A program made the position numbers and the translations under genes. The notes beneath the pieces were generated by a model, which searched no databases, was not told the origin of the DNA, and saw only the letters and a list, made by a program, of their open reading frames with translations. A stretch of DNA of 64,000 bases. It comes from Blastocladiella emersonii ATCC 22665. Taxonomy: Eukaryota > Blastocladiomycota > Blastocladiomycetes > Blastocladiales > Blastocladiaceae. Of this stretch, positions 20,211 through 30,293 are shown piece after piece. Every line of letters begins with the position of its first letter. Position 1 is the first letter of the stretch. The stretch is taken from contig JANHCV010000013.1 in the NCBI GenBank assembly GCA_025594325.1, forward strand, positions 310,001 to 374,000. The letters are read 5' to 3'.

Positions 20211-20963
20211 CTACTCACCGCCCGGTGCGACACCACCTTCGCCGCCCGCAGCGCTGCCTGTCGCGCCGCCCGCCGCACCGCCCGCGCCACCTGCAGCTGC
20301 ATCGCCGCCGCCGGCCGGCGCCACGCGCGGAGGATAGAAGAAGGCGTCGAGCGGGTCGCCTTGGTGGAACTCGGAGAGCTCGCGGATGCGCTCCTGCGCC
20401 CGGTCCGACGTGCCCACCGTGTCGGGGACCTGGATGTTGGGCGCAAGATCGGCCGAAATGTAATCCTCGGTCTCGAGAACCTTGGCGAGGTGCGCGAGGG
20501 TCGCCTTGGGCAGCCGCGTCGTGGGGATGGTGTGGCCGCCACCGACCCGGTGCATCATGCCGCCGCCGCCGCCCTCAATCATGTGCAGCAGACCTTTGGC
20601 GCTCGCCTTGATGCGCGTCACGAACGCGGGACCGTGGTGCGATCCCCGCGACTTGGCGCTCTCGGCCTCGCGATGCGCCGCGTACAAGTACTTCTTGGCA
20701 CGGCGCTCCACCTTTTGGTCTTAAGCGTCTGCTTGCGCTGCTCGTCTGCATCGGCGCCGGTGCGCTCCACGACGCGGGTCAGGACGCGCGAGGGGAAGGA
20801 CTTGAGCTCTTCCGCTTCGAGTTGAGTGAGCTCGAGCGCCTGGGCGCCCGCGGCGGCGACATGGTCGGACCCGCCCGTGAGCCTGCTCTCCGAGTGGTGC
20901 AACCGCGTCGTCGACCGATTCGGCGACGGAAGCCGCGACGAGAGGCGGTAGCTCGTCGCGCAT
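20211..20963 (-). pseudogene. Frameshifted hypothetical gene in the CACTA-like element
   Basis: A protein-like reading begins at the ATG at 20961-20963 (MRDELPPLVAASVAESVDDAV), changes frame at a G-rich stretch near 20869-20878, continues (AQALELTQLEAEELKSFPSR, EQRKQTLKTK), and changes frame again at an A run (plus-strand TTTT, 20713-20716) into ERRAKKYLYAAHREAESAK and on to 20211. The product would be ~240 residues with a Lys/Arg-rich helical centre and an Ala/Gly-rich tail. It could be the element's DNA-binding accessory protein by position only. Both shifts sit at short homopolymers, so sequencing error is possible. Confidence 0.45.
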
Positions 20964-21420
20964 GACGCTGTGTAAAGTCCACGAAGGCCTGTTCGGCCGT
21001 GGTTGGTCCAGTCGCCGGTGCGTGTGCTGCGTGCGTTGCAAGAATTGGGAGAGCTCAAATACGTGGCTTCATGGTTTCCGTAGTCGCGAAGGGGGAGCGA
21101 GAGCCCGCGGGTAGCCGAGGGCGCGGTGAAAACGGCAGAGTCCGCCGGGACTTTGCGTTGGCGCGGCCCCGAAACGCGACGCGCCGCTCACCTCACCGGC
21201 CAGCCGCTTTTCCCCACCGAGCCCCAGCCGCCGACACACTTGTCGACCGAATGCGCCACCACTTGCTGCAAACTATGAATCGACACCATGAACAACGCCC
21301 AGGGCATCGGGAAGCGCAGGGCCCCGTTTGACCCGCGACGATGCCAGCGGCCATCCGGCTCTCGCCGCGCTCCGCCTTCCGACGCGCGACCGTCGCCCAT
21401 TCTTCCGCCGTCGCGCGGCC

Positions 21421-22518
21421 ATGAGCGTATGCATCGGCAGGCTGCCGCAGTGCCGCGCCTGCTGGACGCCGTACACGGTTGAGGACGCGAATAAAGTCAA
21501 GCTCTGCGTCACGATCCCCTACTCCAATGAACCGTTGAGGGCGCTCCGTGGCCCGTGCGCGGTATCAAGTCCCGCCTGCCGGGCGGCCGCGACATGCCGG
21601 ATCTGGAAGCCGTCAAGCCTCGGCCGCATGCAGCGGCTCGACCAGACGATCCGCGCCGCCGTGACCGCCAAGCCGCGCGTCGCTACGCTGCTGCCCGGTC
21701 GACGGGGGTCGGACTCGGGCGACGCCCTCGTCGAGCACCGGAGCACGCGCGCGCGCCTGCTCCCCAACCACCTCGCCACGGCGTTCAAGGCGTTTGCGCG
21801 TGCGGTGCTCCGCGAGCCCGATGGATCGGCCGCTACGACCTCCTCGGCCGGGTACTCGTGGTTCATCCGCATGCTGCGACTTGACGGCATGGTGCTCAAC
21901 CGCAGGCCTTCCGCGACCGCCGGGTCCGTGTTCCACTCGGCGACGCGGTCCGGTGTTCCACTGCAGTGCAGCAAGGACGCCGTCGTCCGCACCGTGATCC
22001 CAACGACGGTGGCCAACGCGGTGTTTGCGGTTCCTGGTGCATTCCCCGCGCTGCCGCGCTCCGCGCGCTTTGTGGTGCCTAACGCGGACGCGGACCCGGC
22101 CATGTCGTCAATTTTTGGCTACATCTCCGACCTTTTCGAGCTCGGCGGCGTCGTGTTCGCTGCGCTGTGGCCGATCGCCGTGTACCCGGTGGACCACCGC
22201 CGGCTCAGCGCGCAGGACAAGGCGCGAGCGGAGACGGCGGGCCTTGGCCGCGCGTGCTACGTCCCCGTCGCGCAGCCGATCGTCGTACCGGTCCGCGCTC
22301 TTCGCGACCGCGTGTGCGTGTGCCCTGACGAGCAGCGGCCACCGCCGGCGGCCGACAGGGCACCCGCTCCGAACGAGACTGTCTGGATCGTTTCGCTCGT
22401 ACCTGATCCCGCAGCGCGGCGAGCTCGAGACGGCCGGCGCAGGCGACCCGAACATGGAGCCGCTCGACAAGCGTGGGGCCGGCACAACGGGCCGCAGCGG
22501 CGGCCACGGCCGCGGTAA
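21421..22518 (+). CDS. Hypothetical protein in the CACTA-like element
   Basis: An ORF of 365 codons from the ATG at 21421. Residues include CRACW, a cysteine pair that may bind metal, and a segment near the end (SIFGYISDLFELGGVVFAALWPIAVYPVD) that distantly recalls the C-terminal region after the catalytic core of some CACTA transposases (xGxIxxxF...xxVxW). The last ~90 residues are Arg/Pro-rich and may be non-coding. With no catalytic motifs visible I cannot assign a function; a transposase C-terminal remnant is my preferred but weak guess. Confidence 0.35.
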   Translation: MSVCIGRLPQCRACWTPYTVEDANKVKLCVTIPYSNEPLRALRGPCAVSSPACRAAATCRIWKPSSLGRMQRLDQTIRAAVTAKPRVATLLPGRRGSDSGDALVEHRSTRARLLPNHLATAFKAFARAVLREPDGSAATTSSAGYSWFIRMLRLDGMVLNRRPSATAGSVFHSATRSGVPLQCSKDAVVRTVIPTTVANAVFAVPGAFPALPRSARFVVPNADADPAMSSIFGYISDLFELGGVVFAALWPIAVYPVDHRRLSAQDKARAETAGLGRACYVPVAQPIVVPVRALRDRVCVCPDEQRPPPAADRAPAPNETVWIVSLVPDPAARRARDGRRRRPEHGAARQAWGRHNGPQRRPRPR

Positions 22519-22679
22519 CCGTGGCGAGGAGGACAGCGACGACGGTGGTGATGGTGATGATTGAGATGATCGAGTGATGGATCGTAGTAATAGTCGGTTC
22601 CTACACCACGCCCAACGGACTCTGAGCAGCACGACGAGACTGAGCGGGCGCGACCGCCGCCGGCCCTCAGCAGAGTGAG

Positions 22680-22875
22680 ACTAAGCGACTTTGTCGCGGA
22701 CACGCTAAGCCGCTTTGCGCTGCCCCAAAGTCCGCTCGCCGCTCAAAGTACTTTTGTCCCGCCGCGCAAAGTCTCCCCTCCCTTAGCGACCCTTAGCGAC
22801 CCTTTGGCCGCCCTAAGCCACTTTGCGACCCTTAGCGCCGAGACTTAGTGACCGCCCCAAAGTGATACAGTCAAA
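22680..22875. repeat. Right subterminal repeat array of CACTA-like element
   Basis: CTTAGCGACC units, CTAAGCCACTTTGCG and AAAGTC-type motifs mirror the left array. Confidence 0.65.
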
Positions 22876-22889
22876 CCTTTTTCACTGTG

Positions 22890-24115
22890 GTGAGCGGTCC
22901 ACAACGCTTGCCGCACCCGAACACTTGCAGTGCATCTAGATTTGCCGGAGTATTGTGCGCAAGCACGAGTTCCTCGGTCTCAAAACCAAGTGGCTCTGTG
23001 CGAGCGTGCGGACATGGACGCGTATTTTGGGCGCTGACCGCGCGTTACGCGCTGCTGCTGTGCGCGGTGAACATGATGCTCGGCAGATACATCCGTTCAC
23101 CTGCCGAATGCTTCAGGCGTTGTGCTTGCTACCCGCGCGATTTACAGCAGCGGATTGGTCTCAAAGCTTGTGAAAACGGGAATAGACCGTTGTTCATACC
23201 TCCTTCCTTCCTGACTCGAACTGCGAGCGCCGATATTATGAGCGTTACTGTGTGGCGTTCGATCTTGCTCGTTCCGCGTATCTCCTCCACCTTGTGCTTG
23301 CGCTGGTGGGCGATCTTGACCCCGTCTAGAATTTTGATTTGAGCCTCAAGACTCGCCCTTGAGCAGCACGACTCGCCCTTGCGTACATTTTATCCCCCTA
23401 CTGCCAGGACAACCGATCTACTTCATCATGGCTGCGAATTAAAACCCAAGGCTATGCGTTCGCATCACGCGTGGTCAGGACCGCGCGAACTGAGACGGTA
23501 ACCCGTAATTGCTGACCAGCTTGCCTTCACGCTTCTTCGTACCCGCCTTTCCAACTCCGTGAGTTTCTTTCGGATCTAAAAAGAAAAGAGGACGCGGACT
23601 CAGGGGGGTCAAGAACCTGTACTCACCCTCGCCATCGCCCGCCCATCAAGGGTCGAACTCTGGCTCGAAGCCAATCAGCTCTATCCAGCCTAACACCTTG
23701 CCCACGCGCCCGTCATCACGTACGTAATCCAACCTTATGGCATCGTCGCCGCGAGTGTATTTCACTACATCGTCGATCATGAATGAGGTTTTCGGTCAAG
23801 AAGGGAGCGCCTGAGCTGACCGCTGCTACCTTCCCGCGGCTGCGCTCAACTACTCAGGCGCCAGAATCGACGCGTCCGTACGTCGCAGCGCCACGCTTAG
23901 ATCGACCTCTGGCGCCCATAGGACCCTCTATGGCGGTCTGATCCTGACGACATGTTCTTACTTCACGAGCCCGCGGATCGAAGCCACATGGTGCAGATCA
24001 CCCACCCTCGCTTAACGCTCCCTTTTAACCGCTTCCAAATGCAGCTGCTTATAAAAGTATACATTGTGACGATACTATCCATGTTTGGCCTTTGCGGGGC
24101 ACTGCGTCAAACCGG
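22890..24115. other. No supported gene
   Basis: Lower GC than its surroundings, no protein-like frame, no RNA signature I recognise. CTTATAAAAGTATA at ~24049-24062 resembles a TATA box, but the flanking gene is on the other strand and ends at 24116, so it has no obvious partner. Confidence 0.5.
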
Positions 24116-25096
24116 TTAGTGGATCATTTTCTTGCACTCGTTGAGCTTGGCCAGGAAGTAGGCCTTGGCTTTGCGTCCATCCTGGCTCTTCTTGGCGAGT
24201 TCGGGGATCTTCTTATCAAGCGAGTTGATTCCGCTGACACTCACGCCAACGGCGATCGCCATGCCTGCAGCCGGAATGAGGCCAACGAAGGGAATCAAGC
24301 CAGTCGTTGCGATTGCAATGCTGAGGTGCTTGATCCGCTTCTCATGCCAGCGACGGTCGTGCACGGCCGTCTCGAGCTCCTTGGTGAGATTCGCCATGGC
24401 CAGTGCAGCGTTGTCGTGCTTGTCGCTCGCAAGCGCGAGTAGCTCCGAGTACGTCATGGTGGCGCTGACGGGCATGCGGGCCAAGAGCTGCGTGCGGAGC
24501 TCCGGGATCTTGGCGGTGCGAGAGTCGACATCGATGCACATGACGTTGTGCTCGGCGTCAAAGAAGTCGATGCCGTGGTTGGTCTCGAGCTCGTTCAAGA
24601 ACTGGGTCGGATCGGCGTCAAAGGACGACACCTCGTTTTCGTGGTCCTGGGCAAACGTGAGCAGCAGAAAGCAGTTGCTGGAGTTGATGTTGGTGCAGGC
24701 CTTGAACATCTGCAGCATGCGGACAAACTGCAGGTCGGTCCGATGAAAGCGGTGGACAAAAAGCAGCGCCGCGGGTTCCGTCTTGAGCAGCTCCAGAATC
24801 GCGTCCACAACATTGACGTTGTCGTCGGCCGAGCTGCCAATTCCTTCCGAGTCGGAGACAATGAGGTCGGCGCCGTCGGGCAAAAGTGCGGGGTTGACGT
24901 TGAGCTGGCGGGCCATGTTGGTCTTGATCCCCTTGGCGGCCGACCCTGCGGCGAAGACCTGCTTGATCACCTGCCGGCCACCCCGGACTGCTGGGTACCC
25001 GAGGAGATGGTTGAGCGTGGTCGACTTGCCATAGCCAACCATGCCCATCGTGCGGACTTTGCTAGCATGGCCGGAGGGGGGGTCCTCGTTCGTCAT
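24116..25096 (-). CDS. P-loop GTPase with C-terminal membrane hairpin
   Basis: A single-exon gene of 326 residues. The G1/P-loop GYGKST (GMVGYGKSTTLNHLLG, ~19-34) and a G3-like DSEG (LIVSDSEGIGS, ~80-90) mark a TRAFAC-class GTPase, closest in feel to AIG1/GIMAP or dynamin-like small G domains. Mid-region FLLLTFAQDHE may serve as the base-recognition strand; there is no canonical NKxD. Near the C-terminus a ~34-residue hydrophobic stretch with a central Pro/Gly turn (SIAIATTGLIPFVGLIPAAGMAIAVGV) looks like a membrane hairpin, and a Lys-rich tail follows. A TATATAA box lies ~90 bp upstream and the composite motif ~350 bp upstream. Possible role: membrane-associated GTPase, substrate unknown. 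Confidence 0.7.
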   Translation of the reverse strand: MTNEDPPSGHASKVRTMGMVGYGKSTTLNHLLGYPAVRGGRQVIKQVFAAGSAAKGIKTNMARQLNVNPALLPDGADLIVSDSEGIGSSADDNVNVVDAILELLKTEPAALLFVHRFHRTDLQFVRMLQMFKACTNINSSNCFLLLTFAQDHENEVSSFDADPTQFLNELETNHGIDFFDAEHNVMCIDVDSRTAKIPELRTQLLARMPVSATMTYSELLALASDKHDNAALAMANLTKELETAVHDRRWHEKRIKHLSIAIATTGLIPFVGLIPAAGMAIAVGVSVSGINSLDKKIPELAKKSQDGRKAKAYFLAKLNECKKMIH

Positions 25097-25182
25097 GATT
25101 TGAGGAGAAGCGATGCGGTGGGCGTGAGGAAAGTTTGTTGCGGCGCTGATGCTGGGAGACTGAGTGGGGATGGGCGGGACCG

Positions 25183-25192
25183 AGCCTTATAT
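25183..25192 (-). promoter_or_regulatory. TATA box of the GTPase gene
   Basis: Minus-strand ATATATAAGG about 90 bp before the start codon, the clearest TATA box in the window. Confidence 0.5.
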
Positions 25193-25205
25193 ATCCGATT
25201 CAGTG

Positions 25206-25233
25206 ATTTTACTGTTGCTGTTGCTGTTGCTGT
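25206..25233. repeat. GTTGCT hexamer microsatellite
   Basis: Tandem TGTTGC units between the TATA box and the composite motif of the GTPase promoter. Confidence 0.7.
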
Positions 25234-25446
25234 TTGCGAGTGCAGGTGGCTGATCCAGGTGATTTTCTGCCCAGTAAACTCTGCGCAGTAAGCGCCAGAA
25301 CAAGATGGCGCAGCGGTTGTACTGTTCCTGCCACCCAGCCATCCGCCCTGGCACAGTCACACTGTTTTGACACGTAATCACACAAAACACAATCTAACTG
25401 TTTCCGCAAGTGTTGTGACGCGCAAAGCAGGGGCGCTGCGAAATGA

Positions 25447-25470
25447 GTGACGCGACGATCAATCATGTGA
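25447..25470 (-). promoter_or_regulatory. Composite CACATG-N8-TCGCGT motif
   Basis: Minus-strand copy with ACGCGT changed to TCGCGT; the eight-base spacer ATTGATCG is identical to that of the copy at 15647. About 350 bp upstream of the GTPase start. Confidence 0.45.
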
Positions 25471-25499
25471 CGCATGAGCACATGGAAACGAAGGCCCGG

Positions 25500-26800
25500 A
25501 ACCCTCGTCCGACGGCGACCCGCTCTCTCCCTGGCCCTCTCCGCGGGCACCATGTTAACTTCATGCAAAATGCTCAGGGCTACTCATGCACCTGAGATCC
25601 TTGAGCGGACTCTTGTTTACGCGATCGAACATCATGCCGGCCCGAACAACACGCCAGGGCCGCTCGAGTGCGCGTGTCTTGCCGCGGACGTCTGCACCGC
25701 GCATCGACGTCGCTCTTCTCGACAACGCTTCAAACCTCTTGGTAGACGGCACTACCGGGCGCGGAAGCGTATCGGCTCTCAGGAAGCGGGCCGAGCTCAG
25801 GCTCGAGCTCACCAGCTGCTCGCTCCATTGACGCGCTTGAAGCCGCCATCAATGAAAATCATCTCAAGACGCTCGAGTGGTGTCGTGATTCTGGTTTACT
25901 TGATGTCAGCAACGTCAAAGATTACCTAGACTTGTGCGACTACTACTCGTCAAGCCCATACGCTGCACTCGGGGTTCCCTACGACGGAGAACTTTTGAAC
26001 CGGAACTGGTATCGGCGCGAACTTATTATTGGCGACCCGCCCCAACTGCTTGTCATTGGCGACCCGCCCGAACTGCTTGCCGTGGACCAGGGCATCGACG
26101 AGTCGTACACCAACATCGCTCGAGGCAACATTGCGGACTTCATCATTCAGTCGCAATCAATCTCAATGGTCGGCATCAACTTACTGAACGCCGCCAGGGT
26201 AATCCGCGGCAAACGCTCAGGCTGGTCGCCGTGAACGAGTCTACTGTCGACCTGACCCGTTTCCTTGCCCGCCGATTCATGGCGCCGCGCAAGTACAAGG
26301 AACGGGAGCCCGGCCAGGTTGACTTACTTCAGCATTGAAACGGTCCAAGCACGTCATTATCGCCGCCTTCAACATGTGCGTCTGCGCAAGGACCTACCCG
26401 CAGCTGTGCAGTGGGCGGCCCAGAGCTACCTGGACCACGCCCAAGTTCAAGTTGCTTTCCGCTCACGCGCTGTTCGACCGCGCCGTTCTCGACTGCTACT
26501 GTCCCGCTTGCGCTGCCTTGAAAAATGCTGTTGCGTTCGACTCCAACTCGACCCTCCACTTCACTCAGGCATCAGTTGCATTAAGTTGTGGTACACCCAC
26601 AATCTCTCCTTGCTGAGCAGCGTGACCAGCCCTCGCTCGCGTAGCCTGCCTCTCAGTTGGACTCTCACGCTGAACTTCTCAATATGTACGCGCTCTGGCA
26701 GGAGGGCACCACGGCATGAGTCGCGAGTCTTGGCAACAAGGTTTTGTCTGACAAGCTCATTGGCGACGCAAACGTCAGCAGGACGCAACGCGACGAATAA
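25500..26800 (+). pseudogene. Decayed ankyrin/F-box-like gene
   Basis: Protein-like pieces in different frames. 25570-25720 gives THAPEILERTLVYAIEHH, an F-box-like start. 25830-26234 gives LEAAINENHLKTLEWCRDSGLL, the typical ankyrin-like helix pair, continuing to a stop at 26232-26234. 26335-26616 gives another helical piece with paired cysteines (CYCPACAALK). GDPPxLL is duplicated at 26033-26085, an internal 24-bp direct repeat. The frame changes are not at clear splice sites. Comparable F-box plus repeat proteins exist as intact genes in the window (37039-39003), so this is likely a dead member of an expanded family. Confidence 0.45.
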
Positions 26801-26809
26801 CGCTTGAGA

Positions 26810-27401
26810 TGCCACTTCTTGCTCTCAATGCAAGCGAAACTGTTCCGATGTCACCTGCAGTATCTTCGTGGGAGCATATGCCATTTATTGTTCTCTTTGC
26901 CTGTATTCGTTATGGCTGTGCTTGATGGAGTCAACTCCTGCATTCCCGCGTGTGATCCTCCGCCCGACTTGGCCACTTTTGCGCCATTAATAGCACGCGA
27001 ACATGTTAGGTAACGCCCAACGAGCCGGAAACCGTCACATGCGGTGTCTTGGACGCGCGTCGCTCATGTGCGCGTGAGTGGGGCAACTGACGTGGCGCGT
27101 AAATGATTTGATCGACCCCTGCCACGCCCACCAGCCCTGCTCGACGTGTTGCACGAGCGCACAATCGCACTTCTCATACTGGTACTGGGGAATACGGTCG
27201 AGTGTTACGCCGCATCGAGCCCTCGTTTGACTTCTGATTAGCCATTTGTACTTCGGCGAGTCAACGCGTTGGTTCGAGGTTTTCACACAAAAAGGCGCCG
27301 TCTATGAAGGGTGATCCAATCGACACAACAAACGTCATCCATGGACACGAGCGAGCAAAACCGAATACAAAAGGAGTACGGCGCCTTGACACAATGATCG
27401 C
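26810..27401. other. No supported gene
   Basis: AT-richer intergenic DNA between the decayed gene and the metacaspase-like stop at 27402. No motif recognised. Confidence 0.5.
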
Positions 27402-28723
27402 TTAGCAGCACATGGCGTCGCCACCACCAATGTCAATGTCAGCGATCCCGGCGAGCGCAATCGTCTCGTCGACGAGGTTCAGGTTATGCGTGAGGTCCGT
27501 GTGGCCGTCCTGGTTCACGTCCATGTCGCCATCCACTCGGCCGTCGTAGTCGGCGTCCGCGTTCGTCTCAAACACACCGTCGCCGTCGTAGTCGACACGA
27601 ATGGACTGCGTGCCGTCGGGGTTGATCTCGATACGCGTCTCGTGGTACCCGTCGCCGGCCGCGGCGCCGTCCTGGTACGCCGGCGCGTCCGTGCTCAGGA
27701 AAGTCACCGAGCCGTCGGCGGCGAACGTGGCAACCGAGTCGGCGAGCCCGTCGCCGTTCAGGTCGTCCTCGAGAATCGTGGTGCCGTCCGTGTAGTGCGT
27801 GGCCGTCATTTCGACCACGCCGTCGCCGTCAGTGTCGACGCGCTCGACCACGGTGCCGTCCTCGTACGTCTCGACGACGCGCTCTTGGTACCCGTCGCCG
27901 TCGCGGTCCTCGGCGTGCTGCTCGTGGGCGTGGTGGTCATGCGCCGCGTCCGAGGTGGGGGCGAAGGCGGGCTCGTACAGCAGCTCGGGGCGGTTGGCGG
28001 CCAGGTTGGCGAGCTGCGAGCTGGTGCCGTCGGCCGCGTCAATGAGCTCGGCGGCCTCGGCCCAGGTGACGCCAGGGTTGTTGGTCATGACCTCGGCCAC
28101 GGCGTTGGTGAAGGGCGAGCCGTTGATGCCCGACGCTGCTAACTCGGTCGACGTGCACGCCGACAGGACCACGACGTTGCCGGGAATCTCCATGTCGCTG
28201 AAGTCGATGTCGGCGATCGTGCCCGAGGCCGACGAGTCGCAGACCATGGTCATAGTAGCGCCCTCGGGCACGTCGGCAAGGATCGCGCGGATCTCGTCGT
28301 CGGTGATCGGGCCGTCCGAGCACTGGATGAACTCGTCGTAGCCGTTGCCCTCGTCGCCGTTGACGTCGGACGTCTGGCCGCCGCGGCCCAAGAAGGAGAA
28401 GAGGAGCGAGTCGCCGGGCTGGGCCTAGACGTGCACGCGGGGCGAGACGTGGGGAGTTAGCTCCTGACGCGACGCGAACGACCGCCTGTGTATCAAACGA
28501 CCGACCGTGTATCGTCGCAGCGGCACCGTACCTGAGTGACCATCTCGCGAAGACCCTCGAGCACCTGCTCGCGCGTCACGGGGGCGACGTCGTCGGTGAC
28601 CGTGTGCACGGTCTCGATGCCCATGGCGGCGGCGACGCCCGACATGGTGTTGGCGTCAATGTTGCAGCCGACGAGCGCGCCCTCGGTGCCCGGATAATTG
28701 AGGCCGACGCAATAGGAGAGAGA
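27402..28723 (-). CDS. Metacaspase homologue lacking its catalytic residues, with Ca2+-loop repeats
   Basis: Exons 28723-28532 and 28424-27402 join in phase 0 across a 107-nt intron (donor GTACGG, acceptor CTAG). The first exon starts CVGLNYPGTEGALVGCNIDA, a clear caspase-like p20 start. The second has FSFLGRGGQTSDVNGDEGNGYDEF and later VCDSSASGTIAD. In active metacaspases these are SGHG and DSCHSG, so the catalytic His is Arg (~28385) and the Cys is Ser (28230-28232). The C-terminal half holds six DxDxDG-type loops (DGDGYQE, DTDGDGVVE, DLNGDGLAD, DYDGDGVFE, DADYDGRVD, DVNQDGHTD), resembling Ca2+-binding loops. It is likely a pseudoenzyme. The 5' end is unresolved: an in-frame TAG precedes the first exon, and the ATG at ~28731 is in another frame. 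Confidence 0.75.
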
Positions 28724-30293
28724 CTAGGCATAGTGGATCTTGGTCGGTGGTGCGTGAGGAGGAGGAAAGTTGCTGGGTTGGCGAGAGAGCGACAAACGGC
28801 AAGGGGGAGTGACAGGGTTGTATAGTGCCGGCGGAGCGTACTGTTCCTAGCACCGCGCTGGGACAGCAACAGCGAGACCAGCGCGTGCGGAACGGTGCGG
28901 GGGACAGCAATGCTGCGGTGCAATGTAGAGGCGAAATCGAGTACGGTGGGCACAACACAAGACGCGCGCGCCCAGACGACGCGTTTTACGCGTTGCGTCC
29001 GGGTCCCGCCGAGGAGATCACAGTTGGGATCACGCGGCCATTCGCCGACGTGACGCGCCCTCGACCAACGACGCGGCGAAGCGCACGTCTGTTGCCGAGC
29101 TTCTGCATCGGCGCACGGAAAAGTCTTATTTGACAGCTTATCACGATCAGTATTCACTGATCCGCGCATAAGCAGGGACCAGGACGAGCAACGACGTGAT
29201 CCGAGCCCAGGTGAGGGGACATGCGGTTCAGGAACCAAACCAGACCGACGCCAAGGCAGAATGAAGCTCGCCTTCATTTTAATCTTCGTGGTTTGAGCTA
29301 GCCGCGCGGAGCGGAATCACTCAAAGCCGGTGCGACGCGTCGCGCGCTTCGCGCTCTGTGCCGCCCTTAAACGTAGCATGTACCGCGGAGCGCTTCGCTT
29401 TTGGCACATGGTATCGTTCAACCCTGCCACCCTTACTTTCGATGGCATCGCTCACGGGCGCGCCGGCATTGCAGGGGGATCCGGCGGCGCGTCGGACGCG
29501 TCGATCGGGCAATGCGAGACAGTCACGTGACAAATGTGAGACGCGTTTCGCTCCACGATCGGCGGCGGAAGACCGCTCCCGTGACCACCGCGCAACGAGC
29601 CCAACGTGTCAGAGCGAAATGGAAAATTGCCGAGTCTGTTCGATGGCCGTCCGGACTGCGCGATGCGGTGGTCTGTCAAACGAGCGGTTTCCGCTCACCT
29701 GCTTGTCGATGTGGTGCTTGTTTCGATGGAACGTCACGCCCGCGTCAGTGTCACCTTCCTCGAGGCGCTTCGCTTCACTGTTTATCCTACTGTACACGCT
29801 TCTTGGACGCGGACCTAAGCGAGCTCCGTCTGCCGTCGTGCCGTGTCTTCTCACGCGCTCTTACGTCCAGGTCCGAGACGACGGAGACAAGGACGGAGCA
29901 GCACAACAGCTCGCCCGGATTAGGCGGCTGCCGTTTTGTTTCTTTCTCACCGCAGCCGACCGCACACGCCAGAATGAGAGTGTTCCCTTCGGGATCGCGT
30001 GCGGGCAGCCCGCCGACGTGTAACACGGGCGGTTCGGTTGACCGCTGCTCGCTTCCAACGTCGCGTGTTAGCGACGTCGTAGAGCGGGATCGCATGCCAG
30101 CTGATATCGAACGGGGATCTGCGCTCGCGCTGGTGAAGCTCGGGGAGGGCGGGCCATAGTCGTCGCCTTGGTGCCCGTGGTCAGTCAGCCAGGGAGCGGC
30201 CACGCAGCCCCCTCCCCCCATGCTCTCTCTTCGCTTTCACGACGCTTGTACCGCGCCACTTGTTCTCCGCCGTCCGACTAAGAGACTGAGAGA
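28724..30293. other. Intergenic DNA with an F-box-like relic
   Basis: Upstream of the metacaspase-like gene a minus-strand ACTATACAA sequence (~28818) could be its TATA box. At 29606-29818 (+) the reading VSAHLLVDVVLVSMERHARVSVTFLEAL resembles the F-box/helical start of other family members here but has no continuing frame. CACGTG and ACGCGT occur at 29524-29546, eleven bases apart. Nothing else is supported. Confidence 0.4.

Larger units (their letters stand above)
18341..22889. mobile_element. CACTA/EnSpm-like transposon
   Basis: Ends are the inverted repeats CACAGTGAAAAAGG (18341-18354) and its complement (22876-22889), fitting the CACWR start of the CACTA superfamily. The flanks carry a 3-bp GTG duplication (18338-18340, 22890-22892). 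About 250 bp inside each end is packed with short subterminal repeats in both orientations, built on CTTAGCG, CCACTTTG and AAAGTCGCTTAG, another CACTA hallmark. The 4549-bp interior holds a broken minus-strand gene and a plus-strand ORF but no obvious complete transposase. I take it as a decayed or non-autonomous copy. It contains a composite motif copy at 19985-20008. Confidence 0.65.

Noticed and set aside
22680-22875. CRISPR-like array
   Set aside because: The repeats are short, of both orientations and irregularly spaced without unique equal-length spacers, as expected of transposon subterminal repeats in eukaryotic DNA.
22890-24060. Ribosomal or other structural RNA gene in the low-GC stretch
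   Set aside because: I recognised no rRNA, 5S or spliceosomal RNA signature on either strand.
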